Shown: one piece after another, positions 46,622-58,019 of the stretch
Numbering within the stretch: the stretch's first letter is position 1
Layout: every line of letters starts with the position of its first letter
Translations under genes and position numbers: made by a program
Origin: Anoplopoma fimbria
Taxonomy: Eukaryota; Chordata; Actinopteri; Perciformes; Anoplopomatidae
NCBI RefSeq assembly: GCF_027596085.1
Contig: NC_072458.1
Location: 23,012,062 to 23,076,061, forward strand
Length of the DNA: 64,000 nucleotides
Direction of reading: 5' to 3'
The notes under the pieces: model-generated
The model's database searches: none
The model's input: only the letters and a program-made list of their open reading frames with translations
What the model was told of the DNA's origin: nothing

Positions 46622-47595
46622 TCAGGAGAAGAAGAAAAGAGAGACGGGGAGGGTAAGAGGAGGAGAGGAAGAGGAAGGAGAGGAAGAGGAGGAGAGAGAA
46701 GAGGAGGAGAGGAAGAGGAGGAGAGAGAGGAAGAGGAGGAGAGGAAGAGGAGGAGAGGAAGAGGAGGAGAGGAAGAGGAGGCGAAGACTCTGAACGCATC
46801 AGTGTTTCTGGCAGCTGGTGAGTGAGGCGATGCTTCCGCGTGGAAACCCTCCTCCTCCTCCCCTCCTCCCCTCCTCCTCCTCTTCCTCTTCCTCTCCTCC
46901 CTCCTCTCCTCCTCCCTCCCTCTCCTCCTCCTCCTCCTCCTCTTCCTCTTCCCTCCTCTCCTCCTCTCTTCCTCCTCCCCTCTTCCTCCTCCTCCCCTCC
47001 TCCTCCCTCCCCCTCCTCCTCCCTCCTCCTCCACCTCCTCCTCCTCCTCCCTCTTCCTCTTCCCTCCTCCTCCTCCTCCTCCTCCTCCTTCCCTCCTCCT
47101 CCCACCCCCTCCTCCTCTCCCTCCGCCTCCTCCTCTCCTCCTCTCCTCCTCCTCTCCCTCCTCCTCCTCCTCCTCCTCCTCTTCCTCCCTCCTCTTCCTC
47201 TTCCTCCTCCTCCTCACCTCCTCCTCCTCTCTCCTCCTCTCCCTCCCTCCTCCTCTCTCCCTCCCTCTCCCTCCTCCTCCCCTCCTCCTCTTCCTCCTCC
47301 TCCTCCTCCTCCTCCTCCTCCTCCTCCCTCCCTCCTCCTCCCCCTCCTCCTCTTCCCCCTCCTCCTCCTCCCTCCCACCTCCTCCCCCTCCTCCTCCTCC
47401 TTCCTCCTCCTCTCCTCCTCCTCCTCAGCCTGAGATGTTTTTAGACTCCCCTCCAGATATCAAGGTGCCAAAATGTGAGTTTTTTTATCAGATAAAGTAA
47501 AAACATCTCTTTACTAAAACACTCCTCCTCCTCCTCCTCCTCCTCCTCCTCCTCCTCCTCCTCCTCCTCCTCCTCCTCCTCCTCCTCTTCCTCCT
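46622..47595. repeat. Inverted polypurine/polypyrimidine block with (CTC)n
   Basis: 46622-46785 is GGA/GAA-rich on +, while 46848-47428 is CTC/CCT-rich on +, with 65 bp between. The two segments are broadly complementary and could fold back. A pure (CTC)n run of about 70 bp follows at 47522-47590. Open frames of about 200 codons on both strands are compositional. Confidence 0.95.
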
Positions 47596-47674
47596 CTTCC
47601 TCCTATTGTTTTTGCAGACATGAAGCTACTGAATTAAACAAGATGTGTACATAATTACAACTTCTAAAATGTTG

Positions 47675-47960
47675 ACATACGCTAAGATAAGATAAGACTT
47701 ATAAAAACTTAATAGATCCTGAATAAAATGATTGTTCCAGGTTTGATGAAACATTTCAACAGAAGAATAACAAAAAACATCAATAATTCAAACATAAATG
47801 AACAATAGAGTGATAAATATTAAGTGTTAAATAAATTATACTGACACCAGTGGAAAATAATAAGTATAGTGAAAAAACTAGAATTCAACTAGAATAGAAA
47901 AAGTAAATTACAACGACGAAGATTAATATAAAAAATATAAAGTGACAAGAACACAAAAAG
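47675..47960. mobile_element. Retroposon-tail-like fragment
   Basis: AAGATAAGATAAGACTTATA followed by TTAATAGATCCTGAATAAAA resembles the AGATAAGATA...TTTATTGATCCC motif found at ends of fish non-LTR-derived repeats. AT-rich diverged sequence follows. Recognised from memory of the motif only. Confidence 0.35.
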
Positions 47961-49851
47961 AAAGCTTATTGCATTTAATCGGCACCAAACACACCTAAAG
48001 ATTCCAACAAATTCAGGTTCAATTATATGTAAATAATCCAAATTATAGAAACTTTCCCCAAATTTCTCCTTAATTTGGTGTCTTTTGCAAACATCTGGAT
48101 CTCTGCTGGAGTTTAAAGATCAGTTCTCTTCACTAATGTTCCAGTGAAGGTTTTTGTACGAGCATCGAGTGCAGAATTACAAAATGAGTTATAAGATTAT
48201 AACCATAAAAAAACAGGACTGGAACGATGAAAACACATTTCTCTATTTGACAAAAGTACTTTAATCGTTGCTTTTCTTTTCTTCTTGTGAAGAATTGAAT
48301 AGTTTTTCATCTAAAAACAGTTTTTTTCATCCATCTGTGACGGAGGGTCACGAGCCAAATCGGTCCGGAGCCGCTGATGAAGAGGAGGAGAACTTTCAGA
48401 TCGCGTTCACTCTTCATGTGTCTTTGTTGGATCAGAAAGTCGTCTGATATCAGAGACGTGAAGAGAAAATAAATCTAAGACGGATTAAAAGAGGCTCAGA
48501 TTCTATCCAGATGTTGAAAAGATTCCAGATACAAGTGCACATCTGCACAACGTTGACATTCACAAAAAGTCATTACAATGAGCTATAACAGATAGAAAGA
48601 ATAAGTGATGAACTCATTACAATAGTTTTAATACAATAATATAATATATACTATTCTTAACGAGAACGTTCATAGAAGTGTTGAAATGTTCAAAAAATAA
48701 ATTAAAAATCTCCTTTTCAGTCGGCCTTTGATAAAGAACGGTTTAAAGACTATTTCATTATTTTATTAAATTATTTTATTGTATTTGAAATGTAAAAGTT
48801 TTTCTTTTATTGTATTAATCACTTATTTTATTGTATTTAAGTTGTATACTTTATTCAGTTTTAATGTAATTAATGTAATTAATCATTTATTTTATTGTAT
48901 TTCAGTTGTATAATTTTGTTATATTTTATTTGTATTTAATTATTTTAAGTTGTTTTACTACTGTAATTATAGCTATTATAATATATTAAATTAATTATAT
49001 TATTCTACTTTATTTTTATGAAATGATTGTCTTGTGAACATTTGTCTCAAATTGTTAAAACATTTTATTTAGATTTTTTTACTTAATTTTTTGTTTCATC
49101 TGTTGTTTTCATGATCAAATCTTTTTCTCACGTACTTTTTTCTTGTCAGTCATTTACTTTTGCTAATATGAGATTTTTTTTATGTTAATACTTTAGTATA
49201 TTTACTAAATTAACATTTTCTACTGCAGGACTTTAACTTGTGTTGGATTTCATTAAAATAAAGTTAGATGTTCATGCATTTACTTTAGAACACAGATATC
49301 AGTCAGACTTCATTCATCTAACTTCGAACAGAAGAAGAAATCTTCTGTTGTTGAAACATGTTTTTTGGCTCTTTAATGATGAATTTTGAGATGAACTTTA
49401 TTTCTAGTTTACAAATGAAGATTTATGTTCGAAGTAGAACAGATGTTTTGATATATCTTTCTGTTGCTGCGATCTGTTTTGATTAACCTCTGATGAACAT
49501 AAGGAGAAAAACAACTTAACCATTAATATAAACGAAAGGTAAAACGTGTAAAAACAGAAACAATCAAGACATTTTCCTCTTTTTTATCAACTAAACATTT
49601 TCATTGTTGCAAGTTTTGTATTGTCTCCGAACATTGCGGACCATCTGGCTTCAGACAAACTTTTTCTTGGTTTCCAGTCGACAGTGTGGGTGCTTTGAGG
49701 AACATTTGTGAAGTTTTTTGACTAAATAAGATAAATTCATCTTTTTTTGATGCCACATTTGGAATTCTTTTTTTTTTCTTTTGCTGCAGCAGAGTTTTGT
49801 TCTTCCTCCGCTGAGAGAAGAAGAAGAAACAACAGCTGGAAGAGGGCAGAG

Positions 49852-49853
<2 letters not shown>
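47961..49853. other. AT-rich unique DNA
   Basis: No gene. TTATTTTATTGTATTTnAGTTGTATA repeats at about 48832 and 48888, a small AT-rich tandem duplication. Nothing else is supported. Confidence 0.4.
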
Positions 49854-49942
<89 letters not shown>

Positions 49943-50086
49943 TAACTGTTAACTGTTACTCCTTTTTTTTCTCTTTTCACACACACACACACACACAAAT
50001 ACACTCTGCAGTCACACTTTGCGTCTCTTTCACAGACATATTCACACATTTCTCATTTTCACATTCTTCTTTTTTGCCTACACACA

Positions 50087-50176
<90 letters not shown>
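49854..50176 (+). repeat. Long (CA)n arrays
   Basis: Pure CA runs at about 49855-49941 and 50092-50176, with a short one near 49980-49997. Confidence 0.97.
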
Positions 50177-50180
<4 letters not shown>

Positions 50181-50249
50181 CGCTTCTATTTTTCTCAATC
50201 TCACAACGTGAACACACTCTTACTCACTCGACTCCTCACTTTCTCTTAC

Positions 50250-50375
50250 ACACACATTTTCAGACTCTTGGCAGATGTCGGAGACGTCCCGGGGGAGGAC
50301 GGGGGAGGTGGGGGGAGATACCGATGTCTTACTCACCCCGGGGGGCAAGCCGGGGGCCGACATGAACCAACACTT
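50250..50375. other. GC-rich islet; candidate orphan exon
   Basis: After a plausible + strand acceptor (CACACATTTTCAG, AG at 50261-50262), ATGTCGGAGACGTCCCGG opens 36 codons starting at 50275 (MSETSRGRTGEVGGDTDVLL...), ending in TGA near 50385. On the minus strand, ATGTCGGCCCCC opens a short frame ending at a strong donor (GGG/GTGAGTAAG), which fits a first coding exon. I recognise neither product. Either strand, or neither, could be real. Confidence 0.25.
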
Positions 50376-50450
50376 AAAAACCTGATAGCGATGTGTGTGT
50401 CTCTGATGTCACAATATCACAGACTGTTTCTAAGAGGAAGTGGTCACTGT

Positions 50451-50656
50451 GGCCTATCAATCACAGTGAGCCCGCCCTAAAGCATCCCCTGCTTTATGGT
50501 CTGTTTGACTCTAAATGGAGCATCATTTACTAAATGAACATCATGCTGTATTGAAGAAGACTTGAAACTAGAGATTGAGACCATAAACTCATGTTTACAA
50601 TGTTTACTGAGGGAATAAATCAAGAGAGAAGTAGAGTCATTTTCTCATAGACTTCT
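50451..50656 (-). repeat. Dispersed repeat A, copy 6 (truncated, no CTCF-like core)
   Basis: Minus-strand copy from CCTATCAATCACAGTG to TTCTCATAGACTTCT. It stops before the segment that carries the CTCF-like core, so this copy lacks the motif. Confidence 0.9.
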
Positions 50657-50669
50657 AAGTAAACCTATG

Positions 50670-51300
50670 TTGAAAGTTTATTTTAAAAAGACTCTGTATG
50701 CATGCTAGGGGTGGAAACTGAACATTTTCTGCAAAGACATTACATTAGTCATTTAGCAGACGCTTTTCTCCAAAGCGACTTACAGTCAGTAGTATGTTAC
50801 ATATCATTCACCCATTCACACACTGATGACAGGCTACCATCAAGGTGCCACCATCAGACTCTAACTAACATTCATCATCCAGTCCACACCGATGGCCTTC
50901 AGGAGCAACTTGGGGTTAAGTGTCTTGCCCAAGGACACATCGACTGCCGAAGCCGGGTATCGAACCACCGACCCTCTGATTGGAGAACTACCTTGCTCTC
51001 CACTACGCCACAGCCGCCCACTCACAGAAAGTTTATTTTGAAAGGACACAATGCATGCTAAGTGCAGAAACTGTATGTCTCCTGCAAAGACATAAGTTTA
51101 TTTTGAAAGGACACTATGCATGTAACGAGTGCCACTGTACGTTTCTTGTAAAGGCAGCAGTTTATTTTGAAAAGACTCTGTATGCATGTAACAAGAAGTG
51201 TCTCAAGTAGACAGAAGTTTATTTTTAAAAGACAGAAACGTAAACTGTTCGTTTCTTGTTTATTTTGAAAAGGAACTATGCACTTAACTAAAACTGACAT
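50670..51300 (+). repeat. ~60-75-bp tandem repeat interrupted by a SINE
   Basis: Units containing AGTTTATTTTGAAAGGACAC and ATGCATGnTAA...TCTCCTGCAAAGACAT occur before the SINE (from about 50670) and after it (about 51028, 51090, 51158, 51213, 51258). A related minus-strand unit is at about 57305-57355. Diverged units point to an old array. Confidence 0.75.
50731..51022 (-). mobile_element. tRNA-derived SINE with L2-type tail (V-SINE-like)
   Basis: On the minus strand the element starts near 51020 with GGGCGGCTGTGGCGTAGTGG, containing an A-box-like TGGCGTAGTGG. A B-box-like GGTTCGATACC (near 50960) follows. It ends with GTCGCTTTGGAGAAAAGCG followed by TCTGCTAAATGACTAATG. A tRNA-like head with an L2 LINE-type tail is the architecture of V-SINE-type elements in fish; the exact family is not assigned. 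It sits inside a tandem array. Confidence 0.8.
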
Positions 51301-52490
51301 GCTGTCACAAGTTCGGAACGAGAACAAACAAACAAACGTGTCAAACAATGACATCACCTCACCTGTCTCAGTACAAGTGTGAAGTTTTCCCACTTTTAAG
51401 ACCGGCTGAACCACTCTGATGAGAGCAGTTTTAATTTAGCCTCCAGTTCAGATAAAACCAGGAGTTTACGATCTCGTCTGTGTTCAACACCTTTGTGCTC
51501 TGATTGGTGGATTGGAGCTGTGAGCTGTCTTTCTATTGGCTGTTACACTCAGAGAGAGAGTCAGTTTTGAGTTATGAAACACGAGGTGGAGCAGAAACTG
51601 GAAACCTTAATGACATATTGAAACAAAATGAAGCAGATTCATTACATGTGCACGTTTCTTATCATTGAAAGTTCATTGGAAACAGGAGCTGCTGTTCTGG
51701 AGCTTTTGATCCGATCACATGATCTTCCTCTGCAGATGGCGTTTGCTTAAAGTGTCATGAAAATGGAGATTTTGAGATGTTTATTCTTATTTCTTATAAG
51801 AAATTTAGTAAGAGATGCATTTTCAGGTATAATGTCTTTATCCAAAAGATGAGGATTTATTTTATAATGTATAAAACAATAAATAACCTGGTAAGAGAAA
51901 CAAAGCAGCCAAGAGGGAAATCAATCAGGTGACTTCTTTCTTTTCTCCTACCTGTAAAAAGCAGCAGGAGAAGAGAAGCAAACAAAGACGTATACTGAGT
52001 CATTGAACTGCTTTTTTTTTATAAACTCCTGATTTAATCCTGTTGTCAGAACAGAGGAGAACACGAGGCTCAGAATAACTCTCACATTCAGACTTCATGA
52101 AGAACCTTTGACTCCGTATTTCACTGTTTCCCTTCTAAACTTTAATTAAATCAAAACCAGAACTAAATGAAAAGTGAAACGTGGAAACGAGACGTGACAA
52201 ACATTCCCACCGAGGACGTCTTCAGCTCTCAAAATCAAACCTGTAAATACTACGACTGTGTTTCATCAACGCAGGAACAACATATTCCTTAATTCAACTT
52301 TAGAGCAACAAAAACACAAAGGTGACTAGTTTCCTCGTCGGAGTTAATGTCTATATTCTCATGAATAACTTCTCTATTTCCTCTTTTTGTAATCATTAAC
52401 TTGAATATCTGCAATATTCTCATTTATCTGGTTATTATTTTGAGGTTTATCTTCATATTTAAACAATAATAATCTTTATTTTCAGGAGTG
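51301..52490. other. Unique non-coding DNA
   Basis: No exon or repeat is supported. Confidence 0.4.
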
Positions 52491-52494
52491 AAAC

Positions 52495-52920
52495 GTACAT
52501 TTACTCAACTAGTGTACTTAAGTATGATTTTGACGTACTTGTTCTTAATTTGGGTATTTCCATTTCATGCCACTTTGTGCTTTTTACTCCACTACATTCA
52601 CAGTTTCATAAATCAACAAATACTCTATAATATATAACTATAGATAAAGTTACTGCATAAAACGCCGTTGAAATGAGTTCCACCTTTTACCAGCTGCAAC
52701 ACATTAATGCATTAATGATATTAATGAATTAATATAATATATATTATTTTGCAAAAGTATTACTCATACTATTGGTAATTTAAGTATATTTTTTATGTTA
52801 AGGCTTTTTTACTTTTACTTATATAAGATTTTAAGACTGATAATTGTTACAAAGTATTTCCACACTGTAGTATTACTACTTTTAATCAAGTAATATATCA
52901 GAGTACTTCTTCTATCCATG
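52495..52920 (+). repeat. Dispersed repeat B, second copy
   Basis: CATTTACTCAACTAGTGTAC...GGTATTTCCATTTCATGCCAC...TTTTTACTCCACTACATT...GAGTACTTCTTCTATCC is the opposite-orientation version of the AAGTAC-rich repeat at 41575-41935. Its 3' end is duplicated at 53228-53300. Confidence 0.7.
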
Positions 52921-53013
52921 AATGTTTGTACAGAATATAATGGCAATACGGCAGTCTGGAACGAGCCAAAGTACAAACCAACAATATTACAGTTAAAAGA
53001 AGTTCTGAGTAAA

Positions 53014-53032
53014 TTAAAAGACATGAAACTGT

Positions 53033-53090
<58 letters not shown>

Positions 53091-53105
53091 TTTCATGTCT
53101 TTTAA
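53014..53105. repeat. Palindrome 1 with (AT)n centre
   Basis: Left arm TTAAAAGACATGAAACTGTA (from 53014) is the exact reverse complement of the right arm ending at 53105. The centre is (AT)n, itself self-complementary, so about 92 bp can extrude as one cruciform. Confidence 0.95.
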
Positions 53106-53126
53106 ATATATATATATATATATATA

Positions 53127-53236
53127 GAATACTTGGTTTCAAGTAAAGGTCCTGTATTTTAAATCTTATTTAAAATACATATATATATATATTTAGAGAT
53201 TTAAAATACAGGACCTTTACTTGAAACCAAGTATTC
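53127..53236. repeat. Palindrome 2, perfect 39-bp arms
   Basis: 53127-53165 is the exact reverse complement of 53198-53236 (39 of 39 bases), with a 32-bp AT-rich loop. The arm begins GAATACTTGGTTTCAAGTAA. Perfect arms indicate recent formation or gene-conversion-like homogenisation. Confidence 0.97.
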
Positions 53237-53412
53237 CGACACTGTAGTATTACTACTTTTACTTTAGTACATCAGAGTAGTTCTTTCATCCAATAATGTT
53301 TGTCCAGAATTTAATGGAAATACTTTTTGAGATACTTCAGACTGGATTAAACCAAAGTATAAACCAACATTTATACGGATAAAAGACAAACATAATTAAA
53401 AGATATTAAACT

Positions 53413-54335
53413 AAAAAAAGGTGAAAATAGTCTAAGTAAAATTAATGAAATAAAAGTACAAAACAAAAAATATTCAAATTAGAGATAAAACACTTCATAT
53501 GAGTCAGAAAGAGGAAATGTTTCTGGTATTTTAATTCAGTATTTACAGGATTGTTTGGTCTAAATATATCATCTGTCTTTTCTTCCAGGTACTGAAGACA
53601 GAATGTGAAATATTTGGTTCTTAAAATCCTTTTAAACTTAATTATTAAAGTTTACCAGGTCGCTGGTTTTCTGGCGCCACGTCAAAGAGACAGAAGTGAA
53701 GACGGTTTGGTTCTATGTTGTGGTTAATCACTTCCTGTTGGCAGAGATATATATATAAAACACACAAACACACCCAGAAAGTCCTGGTGCGGCTCCAACA
53801 CCGATCATGACACCCGTTGACTCTTTTATTAACGGTGTCAAAATATGCTGCAGGCTGTCGGCCGACAGGTAGAACCGGATCTGGACAGTTGGTTCACCAA
53901 ACATTTCAGAAGCATGTTAGCAGAACGCGTCCTGTTCCTCTGGTATGACCCTGTGGCTATTTATAAATGCTTTACATCAGCTGACGGTGCAGATTTCAAA
54001 GAGCAGAGTAGAACCAGATGTTTTCAGCTCTGGAGCTCACTCTGTCGGTCGGCACACAGACATTTACCCGCCGTTTATCAGCCACAGTCTTTGCCACAAA
54101 AGGGTTAAAGTTTGGCAACGAGGTCAAGTGTGTTTGTGTTTGAAGGTGTGTGTTCATACCAGTTGGCAAAAATAGGGCGTGTCAGTGAGAGAGCACTGTA
54201 ACAAAGAGGTGCATAACTTCTAAATGGATTCACGAACGATGGACGAACTGGTGAAGCGAGGGATTATTGGTTTTAGCAGAGAGTTGATGTTTCATTTATG
54301 TCTGAGAAAAGTCTGTAATAAGGAGTGGACTGCTG
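53413..54335. other. Unique non-coding DNA
   Basis: No gene is recognised. Two overlapping frames at 53845-54175 have no splice signals or family resemblance. Confidence 0.35.
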
Positions 54336-54640
54336 TTCTGAAGCCTCAAGTTCCACATTTCGGCGGTCACCATCTCGGTTTTTGGCTTAGGCTTTCACCA
54401 TCTTGGTTTTTAGACGCTGTCGTAGCCATCTTGGTTTTTAGACATTGTCGTAGCCATCTTGTTTTTTTGCCCTCATCATCTTGGTTTTTGGTGGTCACTT
54501 TCCTAGTTTTTGCCCGTTGCCATCTTGGTTTTTGGCCCTATCATCCCGGGTTTTTCGTCTTCGACATCTTGGTTTTTTGCCCGTCGCCCTCTTGTTTTGT
54601 TGCAACCAGAAGTGCCACAAGAGGGTGGAGCTAAGTACAA
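54336..54640 (+). repeat. GCCATCTTGGTTTTT minisatellite with YY1-like motifs
   Basis: Eight or more diverged units of about 28 bp (GTCGTAGCCATCTTGGTTTT) each carry CCATCTTGG-like sequence, the complement of the YY1 core AAGATGG. It ends with TTGCAACCAGAAGTGCCAC and AGAGGGTGGAGC, similar to DNA beside copy 3 at 36330-36390, so the two belong to related repeats. Confidence 0.85.
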
Positions 54641-54885
54641 CCAGGAGCTGAATAAGACATTTGTAGGCGACCAAAATGTAACCATTCACTTTTATGACGT
54701 TGAAACACACCGTGAAAGGGTTAAAGTTACTCCCTGAACATTTGAGGGAAAGGATACGTTGATTTTCTCATCAAATCCATCTTTTCTTCTATGTTTCATG
54801 TCTTCTCTTATTTCCCTTTATTTGTCTCAACCAAACATTTTGTAGTTTACATCTCAGCAGAAAAAAACTGAAGCTAATTAGCGAC
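54641..54885. other. Unique non-coding DNA
   Basis: Nothing recognised. Confidence 0.4.
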
Positions 54886-54889
54886 TTTC

Positions 54890-55410
54890 CAAAGGACTAG
54901 CGGCACCAAGAGCCCTTTGACATCGACCCCTGAAACAGGCAGAGAAATAAAAAGGGTGAGAAAGCGACGGAGTCAGAGGATGTGGCAGTTTTACTTTAAT
55001 TAGAAATGGAGCAGATTAGATGGAGTACAGGAGGGTAAAGCAGAGGCTGATCCGAGGTCCCGATGAAGAGAATCGTCGTTTGTTCTGGAAGGTTTGGTAG
55101 AAAGACGAGGTGACAACGTGCAGGGAGCGTCTGGCAGCAGAATCACGGCATCCATCTCTTCTTAAATCCCACTCGACCTCCGACGACCTTCACCGACCCA
55201 GATACGACGCCATGGGAGGAGGCAGAAATGTCAGAGGCAGCGCGAGGACGCTCTTGTCCTCATTTGACGAGTCGACTCGACAATCGAGCCGTTGTCCTGC
55301 TGTTTACAGGCCCGAGGCAGGTTGTCAGACACAACCAACACTGAGCCTTTTGAAATCCACCGCCGGGGTTTCTCTGATGATAAATATAAAGCCGTGAGCG
55401 CTCTGCACTG
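54890..55410. promoter_or_regulatory. Long CNE-like block
   Basis: About 500 bp of complex CpG-containing sequence with no repeats: GAGCCCTTTGACATCGACC, TTTACTTTAATTAGAAATGG, GACGAGTCGACTCGAC and TTGTCAGACACAACC (MEIS-like TGTCA and SMAD-like CAGACA). A 95-codon frame at 55110-55397 resembles no protein and lacks splice context. It is the largest CNE-like block outside the gene. Confidence 0.35.
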
Positions 55411-56255
55411 ATAAAAAATAGATAAATAATATTCCAGTTTTAACTTTAAATGATATAAAAAAAGACAAACTGAGGGGAGAAATCTCTGACAGCTTGAAAA
55501 ATGTTTGTTGCGACAAGATTAAATAAAGTTTTCTCGTGATTATCAAAACATTCAGTCAAGATAAAAGCTTGTTGTGTCGAGGTCACATGGTAACTGTCTT
55601 GTGATCACAAATAAAAAACAAACTTAAACTGTAAAGAATACAAACATGTGAGTTTTCTCTGGCGATTTTAGTGTGAAAGGACTTTTTTTTCACCTTTTTA
55701 TAACTTTTCCTTAGTTTTGATTCCTATTGGATTTATTTTAAAGGAGGATTCCACAGATTTTAAACATGCTGATCATCCTGTTTAGTCTTGTTTAATACGG
55801 AAATGAAACATTTCTGCGGCATAATGTATTTTATATTAGTCATAGTAGAGATCATTAGTCTCTAATTTGGTTAAAGCTACAACAAGGAACTTTCATTTGG
55901 TGTTGATTTTGGCGGTCCCTGTGGACTAAAGTGGTAGTGTTTCTGGATCTGGTTCTGTCCACGGTGGACTGGTCTCTGCTGGATTCTGAGCTGAAGGAGT
56001 TTCTGGTGAACCTTCATGATTTCATCTGATTTCTCCAGAATCCGACCCGGTGGCTCCGATGACGAGCTTTAAGAATAACTTTATCGAAACAGACGATCTT
56101 CTCTCTGATGGTCTCGTTTACTGATGGAGGTCTATAGAGGACCAGGACTAACCTGAGACTGGTTCAGGACCAGATAAAAGTGGGCAGTTGTTCTGGAAAA
56201 ATATTTAAATTGAAATAGATGTTTATGGATAAATATATGTATGTGATGTCTATCA
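55411..56255. other. Unique non-coding DNA
   Basis: Nothing recognised. Confidence 0.4.
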
Positions 56256-56259
56256 CCAG

Positions 56260-56530
56260 AATGTATTTTGTGAAGTCGCGTCTCCTCCTTTTGTTTCAGC
56301 TGCGTTTTGTGTCATTTGAGCGTTTTCAGATAAAACAAAACGATTCAAACGCTCGGCTCGGAGCGAGAACTCATTTCTCTTTTTTAATTGCATCACAAAT
56401 CCTTTCAGGAATTTATTTTTCGGTGAAGTGTGGGAGCATTTTAAATCAAGAGTGAGCCGCCTGATCACAAGATGTCAACGCTTAATTTAAACCAGAAAAC
56501 AAGTCGAATTAACAAACGGAGCAAATTATC
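56260..56530. promoter_or_regulatory. CNE-like block
   Basis: Complex sequence with AAACGATTCAAACGCTCGG, TTTTTTAATTGCATCAC and AACGCTTAATTTAAACC; TTAATT homeodomain cores recur. Not coding. Confidence 0.25.
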
Positions 56531-58015
56531 ACGTCTGCTGCATCTTATTTAAAACTAAACACAGCAGTAAATAACTTCTTTTTGCAGTACAACAATCTGT
56601 GGAGAAAACAAATGTGTGGTTTTGATGATTTCACTGACAGAAAACTTCTGGAACAAAGATGGTCTTCAGATCCTCGAGTCCTCTGGGGATTCTGCAGAGT
56701 CGTGACTGCAGCACAGAGGTCACGCAAAACACACACTGACTTTGTTCGCTGACTTAATCTCCTAAAAAACCACAAGTTCTGACCCTAAATGTCCTCTGGT
56801 TCCAATAAACTAGAACTTTAGCGTTGATGTTGAACAGATCGGATTAAAAAAGGGATAAAAGTTCACCTGATATCAGACAAAGTAACACCTTTTTCATACT
56901 TATGTGTGCAAAAAATTGTGCTGCAACTTTTGTTTTTATATGTAAAATGCAACACAAAGAAATGTCGTCCTCAATCAACAAAGCTACGTTTTTTCAACAA
57001 ACCCCTCAAAATAAAAGACAACACATAGATTGTTGCAGGGAAGAAGTATTTTTGAAGCCAACAGGAAGTTTCAAACTGTTTCAAACTGCCACTGTAATCC
57101 AAAGAAATATGTTTACCTTGAAATGTAAATCAGAATGCAGTTAAGTTGAATGGTAACTGTATTTTGTAGGAGACAGAGTTTATTGGGGTTATCAGTGCTT
57201 CCTGTGGCTACATGTTGGAGACACTGAACCCCAACATATAAAAAATGAATACGTATCCTCACACGACGGTTTGTATGATAACTTATGAAGAGTTACTCCT
57301 CACTGTTACATGAATACGTTCTTTTCAAAATAAACTTGTCTTCACAGGAAACAATTCAGTTAGGATCTTTGTGATTTATTATCCCCATTTTATAGGTTTC
57401 TTAAATTGTGTCCTTCCATTTTTGTTACGAAGTGTCGTCTCTGTTTTATTTTTATTTTTTTTCCGCTTCCATTAAAATTCTAAAAAGATATTTAGCAATA
57501 TTGTTGGGAGAGTGGTTCTGTGGTTTTCTGCCAAGTAATAATTGATTAGACCTCCAAAAAGGATTGTGCAATGAAAAACAGTATCTATAGCTTTACTCGT
57601 AGGGAAGGAAAACAATACATTAAGTTAAATAAATACATAAAATAAAATAAATTGTGGTTTGCAATGTTTCATTTATGTGCTTTTATTTTGGAGGATTCAT
57701 TTTTTTTATTTTTATTGCTGCATAGTTTTATTAATGTGAAGAGACACAATCAGGTGTGTGATGTAAAACAGATCAGCACCTTGTCACAACCGCCAGACTT
57801 CCTGTTTCCGAACCCCGACAGGGTGAGAAGATATTTTTTAATTTCTCAACAGATATGTCAAAAAATTATGATGATCCTCCAAAAAGAAAAAAGCATCCTC
57901 CATAAATCTCTTAAAGCTTGAGTCTTTTATACGCTGCTGATTAAAATGTCTGGTTGTATTTCTATTTATTTTTGAGCGCCTGCATCCAAAAAAAAGGAAT
58001 GAAAAAAAATATCAT
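56531..58015. other. Unique non-coding DNA
   Basis: Contains a minus-strand fragment of the 51-kb minisatellite unit at about 57305-57355 (CTTTTCAAAATAAACTTGTC). Otherwise nothing is recognised. Confidence 0.4.
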
Positions 58016-58019
58016 AGAA

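Larger units (their letters stand above)
52845..53412 (+). repeat. Direct duplication flanking two palindromes
   Basis: 52845-53030 (AAGTATTTCCACACTGTAG...GTTTGTACAGAAT...CCAAAGTACAAACCAACA) is repeated, diverged, at 53228-53412 (AAGTATTCCGACACTGTAG...GTTTGTCCAGAAT...CCAAAGTATAAACCAACA), about 380 bp downstream. Between the copies lie the two palindromes listed separately. Confidence 0.85.

Noticed and set aside
49601..50211. Cys-Val or Thr-His repeat frames
   Set aside because: Translation of (CA)n/(GT)n.
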